A stretch of 64,000 bases of DNA from Mucor racemosus (lineage: Eukaryota > Mucoromycota > Mucoromycetes > Mucorales > Mucoraceae). Every line of letters begins with the position of its first letter. Position 1 is the first letter of the stretch. The notes under the pieces were generated by a model that had not been told where the DNA came from, did not search any database, and saw only the letters and a program-made list of their open reading frames with translations. The stretch lies in the NCBI GenBank assembly GCA_027405735.1, contig JAPEHQ010000005.1:1736001-1800000 (forward strand). Direction: 5' to 3'. Below are positions 1 to 11,649 of this stretch, one piece after another. Both the position numbers and the translations under genes were made by a program.

Positions 1-604
1 TTCATACAAAAATTATGGTTCAATTGTATGATTAATTAATTATTCGAAGACTTATTTTAAGTAAAAAAGTATAAAATACAACATACAACATACAACATTC
101 GCCTAATAACGGGGTTAACTTGAAAAGTATATATAAGATGGTACAACCGAATTCGAAAAAAAGTCTACAAAACCACAAATTTTAAAGGATTTATAAAAGT
201 AAAATATACATGTAGGTGATATATCATAAGTTTACCCAGATGTAGGAATCCAGGAACAACTATTGAAATCCAACATGGCATGACATTTAGTAACTCATAC
301 TAAATGTCATACATAACCACTAGCATTAACAGCGACTATCAGGAACATTCAGGAACAATCCGTAGCAATGAAACATAAGCAATCCTACATCTTATTCAAA
401 TGATACAATCACAGATTCCCAATTCCACAGATTCCATTGTATATGATTTGTTCCCAAATCATATCAAGTACCTCAATACCCGGCAATTCATTAATAATAT
501 TGATAATCATATAACCATTTAGAAAACATATAAATACGAAGCATCAATGAATTAATAAAATGTATCTTTTAGCAGAGTATTTCTATATTAGTATCTTTTG
601 ATAT
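1..604. other. AT-rich stretch with no recognisable gene
   Basis: No ORF of gene quality and no recognised repeat was seen. The stretch contains short direct repetition such as 'acatacaac' near 80-100, and ends at the first GAGCCGAGC motif of the next repeat. Confidence 0.4.
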
Positions 605-1170
605 AACAGTAGGTATAAAACACGAGCCGAGCCTTGGACGAGCTTGACCAAAGCTCGCTGTAATGATCTGTAATTTTGGACTAACAACAAAGGTGGATAA
701 TATGCTTATATATATTATTCTTGCTATTATAAATTGGTGATCACTGAATTGATGAAGGTTGGTGTTCTTATTTGTAAATTAGATATTTATTAGTGAATAA
801 ATAAAAGTAAAGGGAGTGTAACAAGGCAGATAAATTTACAAGGGATCATGTAATGATTTCCTTGTAGTATTTATATAAGGAATGGGCAAGGTTTTGCATG
901 AATGAAACTGAAATGTTTGACTCATTACACTCGCCACAACCAGCCGAGCTTTGTATCACTCGAACTCGAGCCGAGCTTTTGGCTTTTTTTTTAAAAAGCT
1001 CGTTTGAGAAAGACGAGCTTTTGACTTCTTTTCAAAACGTTCAAATTTAAATAATAATTAGTAAATGATATGACATTATTACTTTAGATAATTGTCAATT
1101 GACATTCATAATTTGCTTTATTTTAGATATTTGTCACTGGAAAGGTAAAATAAAGCTCGGCTCGTTTAAG
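605..1170. repeat. GAGCTCG-rich dispersed repeat (R1), copy 1
   Basis: The two ends carry the same motif in opposite orientation: ACGAGCCGAGCC near 620-635 and AGCTCGGCTCGT near 1154-1166. Several GAGCTCG-like subterminal motifs lie between. The part from about 930 to 1165 is the reverse complement of about 36170-36360. Inverted ends plus many short subterminal motifs suit a non-autonomous hAT-like DNA element, but no target duplication was identified, so the superfamily is inference. Confidence 0.5.
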
Positions 1171-1175
1171 ATCAC

Positions 1176-1940
1176 TGTTGTATTCCACCGACTAGTATCA
1201 TACATTATCACTGTTATGTCAATACTCATCCTAGGTCTCACATCCAAGAAGGTCACAGTCTATAATTAGTGTTACAGTAAATCAATGCGGATTATTGACT
1301 TACATCATATTCTTAGATAGTAAAACCCTAGTAATAGTTATAATTAATATATATAAATACATCCAAAGGATGTATTGTTAATAAAAGTGTAATATTCTGG
1401 CAAGATTATTTATATAGACTCTTTTGACATTTCAATCACCTTCTACAGTATCAATACATCTTACAATCTATTGACTACGACATGTATTGAAGCGCAAGTC
1501 TTGATATCGGATATAAGATATAAGACACTCCTAGCGTATCAAGTTTAATCCAGTAATTACCAAGAACGCTTTGACCTCAATTATGGCACCACATTATTTC
1601 ATCCCAGCAGTTAACCAATCAAGTAGCTATCAAATCAACATCCAAGCATATTTAGCGCAGCATTGAAACAAGACAACTCACAAGCTCTGCAAGAACGGTT
1701 AAATTATGATTGATCCATTTCAATCCATAGATTACTATCAAACAGATCCAATGGTTCAATAGTGCCTTAAATTACATCTCAGGATCTCAATGTCAAATCA
1801 ATATAAAAGGCCATACTTTTATATCTAAATAAACGATATCTTGTTTTTATTATACAATTGAAGAACTGATTAATTACTCATTCTTTTATAATTGTATTCT
1901 TTTTTTAAGTTCTATTTATCAATCCTGAAAATATACGACA
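1176..1940 (+). mobile_element. Solo LTR, family A (copy 1), interrupted by a second LTR
   Basis: Begins TGTTGTATTCC and ends ATACGACA, the 5'-TG...CA-3' form of LTRs. It is flanked by the same 5-bp target duplication, ATCAC, at 1171-1175 and 1941-1945. Without the nested insertion it is about 537 bp and matches 36517-37045 nearly base for base; an inverted, more diverged copy lies at 37296-37837. A TATAAAAGG box (about 1802-1810) and an AATAAA motif near 1828 fit LTR promoter and polyadenylation signals. No internal retrotransposon genes adjoin it, so it is a solo LTR left by recombination. Confidence 0.85.
1212..1434 (+). mobile_element. Nested 223-bp solo LTR (family B)
   Basis: A TGTTATGT...ACATTTCA unit inserted into the family A LTR. 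The interrupted bases ATCAC are duplicated at 1207-1211 and 1435-1439. The uninterrupted site in the copy at 36.5 kb reads CATTATCACCTTC, so removing this unit plus one ATCAC restores the host LTR exactly. A second copy of its last ~43 bp lies at 17824-17866. Confidence 0.85.
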
Positions 1941-1952
1941 ATCACTACTTAA

Positions 1953-2235
1953 AATTGAGAAACCGCATTTGAAATGAAAATAAATCGAGGAAATACTAAG
2001 GTATTGCAATGATGGTTATTAAGTAAAGTCTACTTTATTTTTCATTTTCTATCAGGATATCTAGGTTTTGGATGGTTGTGAAGACTTTTTATTTTTTTAT
2101 AAATTTTGTGAGAGCACTTTTTGTGGCATATAGATCCATGAAGGGATGACTGGTATGCAAAGCCAAAACCATAGGATAGTACTCATTAGCGTCTATCTAA
2201 TGAATTTTACCTCGTAAAAAAATATTGATTTTTTG
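1953..2235 (-). repeat. Dispersed repeat R2, copy 1
   Basis: About 280 bp that is the reverse complement of roughly 38255-38520, with high identity (for example the segment around the shared word ATGAAGGGATG at about 2138). No coding potential was seen. It abuts the LTR at 1176-1940. Confidence 0.65.
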
Positions 2236-2539
2236 TCGAGAAAATTGAGATTGAATGATTGGTTTTTGGTGATAAAAAAAAGGATCCATTTTGAACGAGG
2301 ATATACAAGGAAAAATTTTCGGTTTTACAAAAAAAAGATTAAAAAAATGTATATCCCCACAAAAAATAGGGCTACAGCTACGTATAAATACTCATTCTGT
2401 AGATAATTTTGTTGCGCATAATGTGAAAATAAAATATTTTAGGATTACATTTGAATAAAAGGTACTTTTTGATCAAAAACCGTTAAAATTTGACATTAAA
2501 TTTACTAGAGGTTTTATGAGAAAAGCATTTTCAAAATCT

Positions 2540-2905
2540 ACATAGATCGATTCAGAATTAAAAACTGAACCCAAAACATTTAATACGCTAGCTCAGCTTA
2601 CTATGTATTTTTGTGAGTAACTAAACATACAAGGTTTTTTTTGGATTTTTTTGGATTTTTTTTCCATTTGAACACTTTTTTTGAATTGAAGCTCAGTTAC
2701 ATGTACATATCTGATTATACAATTTTATATGGTGATATTCAAAATCGGAGCGTGCCCCCATTTCAATAAATAATCAAGAATTAAAAAATTCAAAGCTCTA
2801 CTTGAAATGCTAAAGAATATTAGAATAAGAATTATTTGTATTCATTTTCATTTTTCAGCGAGTATAAAGACTTCAAAAGTGGAACACTTGTTTTCCCCCG
2901 CTTAA
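2540..2905 (+). repeat. Repeat fragments, including R3 copy 1 (2720-2905)
   Basis: About 2540-2620 resembles part of the 1.1-kb repeat (compare 35490-35550). About 2720-2905 is a direct, roughly 80-85% identical match to 7725-7905; shared words include TTTTATATGGT, ATTCAAAATCG and GTGAGTATAAAG/GCGAGTATAAAG. No ORF is conserved between the copies. Confidence 0.5.
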
Positions 2906-5598
2906 AAACTCAATCTAAGATGTCAAATATCTCAAGTTTTTAATAGGCTTGTATACCATAGTTCTCAGCATAAGTCTGGCTGAATCATAGTCGTCGTTAA
3001 ACATTAGAAGCGTTTTAAGTATGCATGGTATATATGTGTGGATATAACAAAGCCATATTTTTATTGTACCTATATAGTCGGGTGGTTCTGCTATATACAT
3101 CCTAAAATAATCCATGGAAGCTGAAATTTACATTATTTGTGTAGTAGCTGTTTTAAAAGTTTGCTAATATAATTCATTAGCTTCAAAAACCAATGGTATT
3201 TGATATGGGCTTCCGATAATTTATTGTATCTTCTGCAAGAATATGCGTACACATAGAGATAGTTTCTATTTCATGACCGAGATCGAACGGTATACTCATA
3301 TTTGAAACAAGATACAATCCGCCACAAAGAACAGCAATTTGAAAATCGCAGCTTGTTTCTGAATGTTTATTGTAAATAAGCCAGAACATTTTGGCATTAT
3401 TTAAAGTTTGTTAGTTGATCATATTGAGTATAATATTTTGAAGACATTTTCCTAAAAAAAAAAAAGTTTACTTACTTTGCAATCAGACTTTGGGTGATTC
3501 ATTAATGAACTTGTCAAACAGAAACCATGCCATTTCAACATCAAAAATGTCACAGTTTTATCATAATGAAAATAAAAAAAAGTGGTAATTCTTGATCAAG
3601 ATGAAATTGAATCTTAAAAAATTGATCATATGCTAGTTTTGAATAAGTAGAGGTTCCTGAATAAAATAAGTCTTCATTGTCCTAAAATGCATCACTGTCT
3701 CGAGTACTCCTCATTGTGCCGTATCCTTGAGGTTTCGATGCGTTTGATCACTGCTTAGCATTAAATATACGTAGCATTCTAAGCTTTATTAGCTTTAACA
3801 TTCATATATTCCATTTATAATGTATCAATTCATTAATCGCTAATTTACGCATGCTGTAGTTTACAAATATTGTAATTTACGCACAGTAACAGCAGCGGCG
3901 TTAAGAGAAAATCGACAATGAAAAGATATCTGAAGATTTTTTTTTACACTTTAAGGGGAGGTCATTTTCTATCCAAGCATTCAAGTTCAATAATCAGCAT
4001 GCTCAGCTGCTACTGCAACCTTTTTTAGTGTATACTATAATATCTATCAATCTTATTTCTATGAAGCACTGCTTGTGTAAGAAAAGTCGTGATTTTGAGC
4101 TGTAAATAACGAACCTTATTTCCCCAGCTCAACTCGAAAGCTGGTAAGATCAAGGCTTTCTTAACGATTCCATGCGTGTGAACCAAGTATTATATATAGT
4201 TACATGTGTACAAAAGCAACTTGGGTTTATACGGGTACGACCGATCTGTGCAATCTGATATTTAAATTCACCCAGGAGGTACAAAAAAGTATTGTATCAT
4301 ATCCTGACACTCGTTGTGTAACTCCCAAATACACAAACAGGGAATTGCAAGTATACCATTTATCTTGCCATGGCTGTGTATATAAGGCAGGCGACTAGAA
4401 TAGAAAGTAACGTAGCACTGGTCAAGAAAACAATGATCGGTTCCACTTTTTATTATGCATTGTGAGTATATAATTGAGTACTTGTAGACAATTTGAAAGG
4501 CCTTTAATTACAAAAGCAAACGAATAAACATACAAATAATAGGTCAGATGTAGCATTGCAACCTGAGCGCCAAATACTATATATGTATATATGATTATGC
4601 TTGTATATACGAACAATGTGTTTGTCATGTTATTTTTATACGATCTCCCACAATGCATTTTCAAGTAAAGTGAACTTCATATGAAAAGGAAAAAATCAAG
4701 GTTTAAGCGTAAGATGCAGAATAATGCAATCAGCGTTACATTTAATACTAAACTATAAGATCAAACGCTACTTTTATCGTTTATGTATATGATATCCGTG
4801 CTTTATACATCATGCTTGCTTCTTTGTGTCAGTCAAATGATTCTCCACATAATCCATGATGATAATTTTGGAGTAGAAGACTACTTGTAAAAGTAAGATG
4901 TGCTTTTAAAAGTAAAGACTAGTGTTTATGGAATATATTCCACAGGTGATTATAATATGGTGGTATGGCATTATTGTGCGATAGGAGATCGGGGTTACTG
5001 AATCTCCGGTAAACCGCAATATATCATATAATCTCAAATATACTTTATAGTAGACATCAAAAACCGCCGGATCTTTTTCTTTTTCAGATATGCAATTTGT
5101 GTTGATTATTTTCCAATGCTTATAGTTTTTGGGTACCTTTTTTTTTCGCTAGGGGAATGTATAAATCTTTGTGTATCCTGGAAACTTTCATGAAATTTAG
5201 ACTTTTTACAATAGAATTAGGATTGATTTTTATTTTATAGTATCTAAATAATCTGTCGCCTTGGTCAGCGAACCAGTAAACTTAATTGTTGAAGTTGTTT
5301 ACTGGCCAAATTTATTACATTTTGCGTGAAAATTAACGCTACTTGATCAACAATAAATGAAACGCACCACATGGTTCGATACATACAAAGGCAGTTTTTC
5401 CATAAGAGATTCTTGAGAATTGTCATACAAGTAAAGAGTTTCTTGTCTTCTTATTGATCTATTTGGCAATGAGAAAAAAACACAATTTCATAGACCCATT
5501 CATGTGTTCAGAAAAGAGATGTAAAATAGAAAAAACAGTTTATTCTTTCATGTAAAAATACTTCCTAGGTGTTTTGTTATTGGGATGGAAAGAATTGA
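2906..5598. other. Long intergenic stretch without a recognised gene
   Basis: Only short ORFs occur (longest about 80 codons), with no recognisable domain, no plausible splice chain and no conservation with other parts of the window. I see nothing to annotate in it. Confidence 0.4.
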
Positions 5599-5606
5599 TA
5601 TAAAAA
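5599..5606 (+). promoter_or_regulatory. Probable TATA box of the first PLB-like gene
   Basis: TATAAAAA lies 52-59 bp upstream of the chosen ATG at 5658. The paralogue has TATATAAG at the same distance from its ATG, which supports both start codons. Confidence 0.45.
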
Positions 5607-5657
5607 GGACAATGAAAATGGTATATAATTTTCTATACTAAAAAAGCCTTTGAAACT

Positions 5658-7185
5658 ATGGTATTTATTAAATCAATCGTTGCTCTTTCTATAACTGTTG
5701 CGGCAAGCACCATGGCCTTAAATGTGGCAAACATTGCTGATTGCCCAGCATTAAGTGCTAGAAATTCAACTGCTACAGGCATCACTGATCTTCGAATTGA
5801 CGATATCAAAGTGGTAGGAGCATTAGGTGACAGGTAATCTATAGTAAACATTGAGAAATATCATGTGCTACCAATGTTTATTAATACTGTGCATGCAAAA
5901 TAGTATTATGGCAGGATTTGCAATGATGGGCGTTGACTATGAGGGATCTGGAATCCTTAATATTAGTCTTTTATCTGAATATCGCGGTAATAGCTATGCA
6001 ATTGGTGGAGATACCAATGCTGTTACTATTGCAAATTTTATGAAAAAGTATAATCCCAAGATACAAGGTGCTTCTGTTCTTTCTCATCTCGCTTCCCTTT
6101 GTAATGGTGAATCTTGTGGATTCCCTGCCTCTCTTTGTAAGTTCAATGAGAATAATATACACTCAAAATCATATTGACATTTTGTATTAGATCGTCCTTT
6201 GAGAGACAATTTGAATGCTGCACAAAGCGGTGCTGTTGCCATGAATCTTGATTATGAGCTTGATTACCTTATTCCAAGTAAGCGTATACACGTAAGAAAG
6301 GGATACTGTCTAATTTAATTACCAAAATACAGGAATGAAATCATATATTCTTTCCACCAACTACCAGAAAGATTGGAAGATGATTACTATTCAAATTGGT
6401 AGTAATGATCAGTGTGCAGCTTGTGGTGGTGAAATCACGGAACATGTAACTGCTGATGCATATGGCAATTATGTGGAAGCTGCTATTAACCGCATCAAAG
6501 CTGAAATTCCAAAAGTTGTCGTTAATCTTCGTAAGTTATCGATCATCGAAGAAGAATTTGCACTAAAACACATACATACGTTATAGTTGGTACATTCAAG
6601 GTCTCGGGTGTATTTCCCCTTTCTGCTGGTAAAGCCTATTGTGTACCTAATGGATTTTTAGAGAATACAAAAGAATGCTCGTGTTCTAGCTCTGCTGAAA
6701 ACATGGCAAAGATGGACGCCCTTTCTGATGGTATTTTGAGCATAAATGCAAGAATGATTGTGTGGTATTAATATATAAAATTAGCATATAATGTCAAATT
6801 GCAAGCTATTGCCAACAAGCACAAAGGTCAGCCAAATGGTACATTTGCTGTCATGTATAGCCCTATTCCCATTGATATCTCATCTTTCCCTATTAATGCG
6901 CTTAGGTACATATCAAAAATATTAAATAGATAATATAAAAAACTAATTTATTTTGAAATAGTAATGTGGATTGCTTTCATCCAAGTTTGAAAGGCCATCA
7001 ATGGATTGCTAAAGAAATTTGGAATCAAATGTTTTTGAAGAGTAGCGAAAAACCTTCAGTTATGACATTTGAAGAAAATCTTTCGGTAAGATGATGGTAA
7101 ATATTGTCAATGAATAGTAGTATTAACGCTTTCAATTATCAAGGTTTATTGCCCAACCTCAAATGATCGTCTTCCTACTGCCTAA
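5658..7185 (+). CDS. Secreted GDSL/SGNH lipase, phospholipase B-like (copy 1)
   Basis: Predicted 374-residue secreted lipid esterase. Exon model: 5658-5833, 5904-6136, 6191-6277, 6333-6530, 6587-6730, 6785-6905, 6962-7085 and 7144-7185. Residues 1-20 form a hydrophobic signal peptide. SGNH blocks are in order: GDSI (Ser59), YRGNSYAIGGD, GSNDQC, and SNVDCFHPSLKGH carrying the Asp/His pair. Enzymes with this block order (mammalian and fungal PLB1-type) hydrolyse acyl esters of phospholipids and lysophospholipids; the substrate here is inferred. The 70-bp first intron splits the codon of the catalytic Ser59 (AG|T) and is absent from the neighbouring paralogue at 9509, with which it shares most of its sequence. 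All splice phases close and no internal stop was found, so the gene looks intact. Cysteine-rich patches near the CSCSSS motif suggest disulfides. Confidence 0.88.
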
Positions 7186-9449
7186 ATAGTATTGCATTTT
7201 AATCGCGAATGCATAATTATTCAACACAGGTGCGAAATCTATTTATTATTAATTAATAAAACAGACTACGAATATACCAACTATAAATAACTTTTATGAA
7301 ACAAAAAAATATATCACACTTTAAACAGTTTGTGCAATATCTTCAGCGTCAGTAGTATTCTTTATATCTTTTTCAAATGATTAAGAAAATTCATTAAAAA
7401 TAGCCATGTGAATACAAATTGTGCCATAATTCAAAAACCAACATATTATATTGTAACGGCATATTGACTTATGTATCCAACAGAAGCAGTTGGGAGTCTG
7501 ATTAGTTCAGTGCATAAAAAGAGTATAAATTGATTATTTAGTAATAAAAATAATTTGATTTGAAAAAGGGTTTGAAGAGTAAGTAATATTTAATACATCA
7601 TTCTATATAACCTATGTATTACCTATCTCAAAGAATATTGCCGCCATCAAATGGCGAGCCTATTCGTTGTTTCTTGTACAGAAAATCAAGGGCTAAATCA
7701 TTGAATTTGATTCGATTTGTACAGTATAATTTTATATGGTCAGATTCAAAATCGTAGCGTGCACTTATTTCAAAGTATAATCAGAAAATAAAAAATGCAA
7801 GGCTATACTTGAGGTGCTACAGAATATTGCCAAAAGAGTTATTTCTATTCATGTTAATTTCTCAGTGAGTATAAAGGCTTTAAAAGTGAAACACTTGCTT
7901 TCCCCAGGGAGAATAATACATAATAAAATGTATTATAGCTAAAAGTACAAATCAGAATTAAATGTTAAGTTATTTAATAAAAAAAAATTCAGATATTAAT
8001 ATTAGATTAAGCTTGAAAGGCTTATGATAGAGTTTTACCTACAGAATTTATTATTTTTTATTGAAGTTTTTTCTGGTTTTTGTGAGCTTTATTCAGAAAC
8101 ATCGTAAAATGTTACAGAGTACCAATAGTTTTTTTGGAAAGCAATTGTGTAATTGAGCTAATAATCTATGATACTCATTATGAAATAGATCAAACAAGAA
8201 CATTTCTTTACTCCAAAATTCACAAGCATGATTTTGGAAATGCTTATACATACAGTACGTGAAACGGATGAGCTCATTTGCTACTCTATAAAGCTGATAT
8301 GTGTAATACCAAAATCAAGGCACGATGCATTTATAACCATGCGTACTACTTTACTAAGAAGCTATTCCCATTCGTCATTAATGAAAATATCTTACTCATC
8401 TTTAATTCTACCTATAAACGTATGAGTTAGTGTTTTTACATAATAATGTGGGCCTCATCATCTGTTCACATTTATGTTAATCAATACTTACATTGAAATA
8501 CTTTTTAAGGGATTATAATGAAATGAATATTTTGTATCGCTAGTTTGTATCTAAGCACTAAATTATTGATTATCTTGCATTTTGTGCGGATATACATAGT
8601 AAATATGCTAGAATTTTGTTTTGTTTCAATTGCAAAAAAAAAAAAAAAAAAAAAAAAGGCGCTTGATACCTGGTACAAAATGTGCGGTCGTCATGGTCGC
8701 ACGTATATACCGTCAATAGTGGTATACAGATACCATTAAATATGGAAAACAATAGGAAATTTAATATAGCATTTTGTTAAACCCCAGTACAGGTGATTAG
8801 TAAGATGACAGCTTCATATAGGGAAGACATTACACTCAATTAAATTTGTAATACGATCAAATTTCATGAATTAGGAAGCTGTTCTACCAATGAAACTGCT
8901 AATGTGATGTGGATCTGAAAAGCAATATAAGATAAAGTTGATATCGAAGGATCAGTTCTATTATTGCAGTGATTCAATCAAGGCGCATATAATACAATGT
9001 AAAGCAATGCTTGTAATTATACTTATATGTAGCATTTACGATTATGTTCAAATTGAGACATATGATCTAGAATGCATTGGTAACATTCGCAAGTATAAGC
9101 CAAGGTTAAACTTGTGGAAGGCTTTCTGTATGGCCGTATTGTATTTATCCACAAAGAAACTATGATCATGCTAGGTATTCATCTTGTAACATTTAAACCT
9201 AAAAATCTCCTCACAGTACCTCCCCCGGCTAACCATATTGTGCCTGGAAATCAACCATGTGGTTTATCTGTGTATACACAACGTATTCATCACTTTTTTT
9301 GTTGTATTAACGAAATATAAAAAGCTATTGTTTCCGTACAATTCATTTAAAATGTATAACGCTTCACGAAAAGGTCATTCGCAATCATATATAGCTACAA
9401 CTTCTTTGCCATGGTTCTCTCGTACGTTAAAAATGTAACATGAATCAAG
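7186..9449. other. Intergenic region between the two PLB-like genes
   Basis: Contains R3 copy 2 at about 7725-7905 and a run of about 22 A at 8635-8657. Short ORFs here have no domain signatures and are probably chance. Confidence 0.45.
7725..7905 (+). repeat. Dispersed repeat R3, copy 2
   Basis: Direct match to 2720-2905, running from TTTTATATGGT to GAAACACTTG..TTTCCCC, with scattered substitutions. It is non-coding in both places. Confidence 0.6.
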
Positions 9450-9457
9450 TATATAAG
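9450..9457 (+). promoter_or_regulatory. Probable TATA box of the second PLB-like gene
   Basis: TATATAAG lies 52-59 bp upstream of the ATG at 9509, the same spacing as in the paralogue. It falls inside the ORF if the upstream ATG at 9440 were used, which argues for the 9509 start. Confidence 0.45.
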
Positions 9458-9508
9458 CTATATCTTTTGCCTAGATTTGAATCAAACTTAAAACTTATCA
9501 AAACAACT

Positions 9509-11069
9509 ATGATCTCTTTCAAGTCAATCATAGTTATTTCTGTAACTTTAGCCAGTGCCTTTGCTGCCAATGTAGCTAGTATTTCTAGTTGCCCTGCGCT
9601 CACTGCAAGAGCCACAGCAGCGAAAGATGTAACTGATCTCAGAATTGACGATTTCAAGATTGTAGGCGCCTTGGGTGATAGTATTATGGCCGGTTTTGCC
9701 ATGATGGGTATTGATTATGAAGGCTCTGGTATTCTCAACCTCAGTCTTGTTTCAGAATATCGTGGCAATAGTTATGCCATTGGAGGTGATACTGGTGCTG
9801 TTACGCTATCTAATTTTATCAAGAGATATCAACCAAATGTTCAAGGTGCATCTGTACTCTCTCATATTGTTTCTTTCTGTCAAGGTGATTCATGTGGTTT
9901 TCCGGAAACCCTTTGTAAGTATAATAGATCTTGGTTTCTGCAATATTTAACTTCTGAAATTAGATCGTCCATTAAGAGACAACTTAAATGCTGGTCAGAG
10001 TGGGGCTGTAGCAATGAACCTTGATTATGAATTGGATTATCTTATTCCTCGTAAGTAATATAAAATCTTTATTCTTGAATTAATGTGTACTGACTCCAAA
10101 TATACTGATAATAGGCATGAAGTCATACATATTGTCAACCAGTTATAAAAATGATTGGAAATTCATTACAATTCAAATTGGTAGTAATGATCAATGTGCT
10201 TCCTGTAACAGTACTATCTCGGACCATGTCACTGCTGCAGCATATGGTCAATATGTCGAAGCTGCTATTAAGCGTATCCAGGCCGAAATTCCCAAGACTG
10301 TAGTAAATTTACGTGAGTATATGATACATAAAAGCAATATTTCGTATAATATCTAACCCTACTTTAGTCGGTACATTCAAAGTATCTGGTGTATTCCCAT
10401 TGTCTGCTGGTCAGGCATATTGTGTACCTAATGGTATCTTGGAAAATACTAGTGAATGTTCATGTTCTAGTTCTCCTGAAAATCTAGCAAAGATGGATGC
10501 ATTGTCTGATGGTAAGTATTTCAAGCTGATATCATCAACAATTCTGAGTGCATTCATTAATCGAATTTGTGTAGCCTATAATCAGCAATTACAAACTATT
10601 GCTAACAAGTACAAGGGGCAACCTAATGGAACATTTGCTGTAATGTATAGCCCTGCACCTATCGATATCTCTACATTCCCTATTGATGCTTTAAGGTACA
10701 TACAACTAATCATGATGATGTGAAAAGGCTAAAAATGTTAAACGTATATATATTTAGCAATGTTGATTGTTTCCATCCAAGTTTGAAAGGACATCAATGG
10801 ATCGCAAAGTCTTTCTGGAATCAACTTTTCTTAAAGAGTAGTGCTAAACCATCTACAATGAATTTCGATGCTAACCTTGGTGTAAGTACTAAAATCATTT
10901 AACGTGAAAATGTTTATCATTAACTAAAATTTGAATTTATTATTATCGGTAATCTTTTTAGGTATACTGCCCTACTGTAAGTGTTCAAAATAGATAGATT
11001 TAACGTATTATACCAAATTTTAATATTATTTCTATGTTATAGGATGCTGACAGACTTCCCACTACTTAA
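9509..11069 (+). CDS. Secreted GDSL/SGNH lipase, phospholipase B-like (copy 2)
   Basis: Predicted 373-residue secreted esterase, tandem paralogue of the gene at 5658. Exon model: 9509-9914, 9964-10050, 10115-10312, 10368-10511, 10575-10695, 10758-10881, 10962-10976 and 11043-11069. The start at 9509 (MISFKS) is preferred over 9440 because it gives a signal peptide aligned with the paralogue. GDSI (Ser58), YRGNSYAIGGD, GSNDQC and SNVDCFHPS are all present, so the catalytic residues are intact. Five exons have exactly the same lengths as in copy 1 (87, 198, 144, 121 and 124 nt). It lacks the intron inside the GDS codon but has an extra intron that leaves a 15-nt microexon encoding VYCPT. Family function (phospholipase B/lysophospholipase-type) is inferred from the motifs. 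Confidence 0.88.
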
Positions 11070-11649
11070 AAGAACTAGCTATGCAGTATGGACGCTATTG
11101 GTTCGTCCAATTATCTTTTCAAGTTTCACACTTTCACAAATGTATGATATGATACAGCATAATAAAAGACGCCTTTTATATATACGTATTTAGTATTTTA
11201 TACAATCACATATAAAATATCGCGATTTTTCTGTCTGTATTCAAAACATACAAATCTTTTATTGGGTCGTACATCATTGATAAATTTAGCTTTATTTTAT
11301 GCTATATTCATATACAAGTTTTTGGAGACATAAAAAAGCTTGTCGATGATATATACATAAGCTTAAAAAAAAAGGGATTGACAAATAAAGGCAAGCTTTC
11401 GAGCCAGCTTGTGGGCAGTAAAAGAGCTTGACATAAAGCTTGCTTACTAAAATTCAGTTCGTCTTGACTCTAAAGCTTATAATATGGTATTAATTATGCT
11501 TGTGAGTATTTTTTTATTCGACATAGTTGGATCAGCATATCTATTTTTCATATAATCGTTAAATGTATTCATTTTTTGACATACTAAATAGATCAATTTA
11601 AAGTTCAAATAGTTGCATTTTGAAAAGAGTTTGATTTTTTAAATTGTTA

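Noticed and set aside
9440..9508. Upstream ATG of the second PLB-like gene
   Set aside because: It would put 23 non-signal residues before a well-formed signal peptide and place the TATA box inside the coding region; the paralogue starts at the equivalent of 9509.
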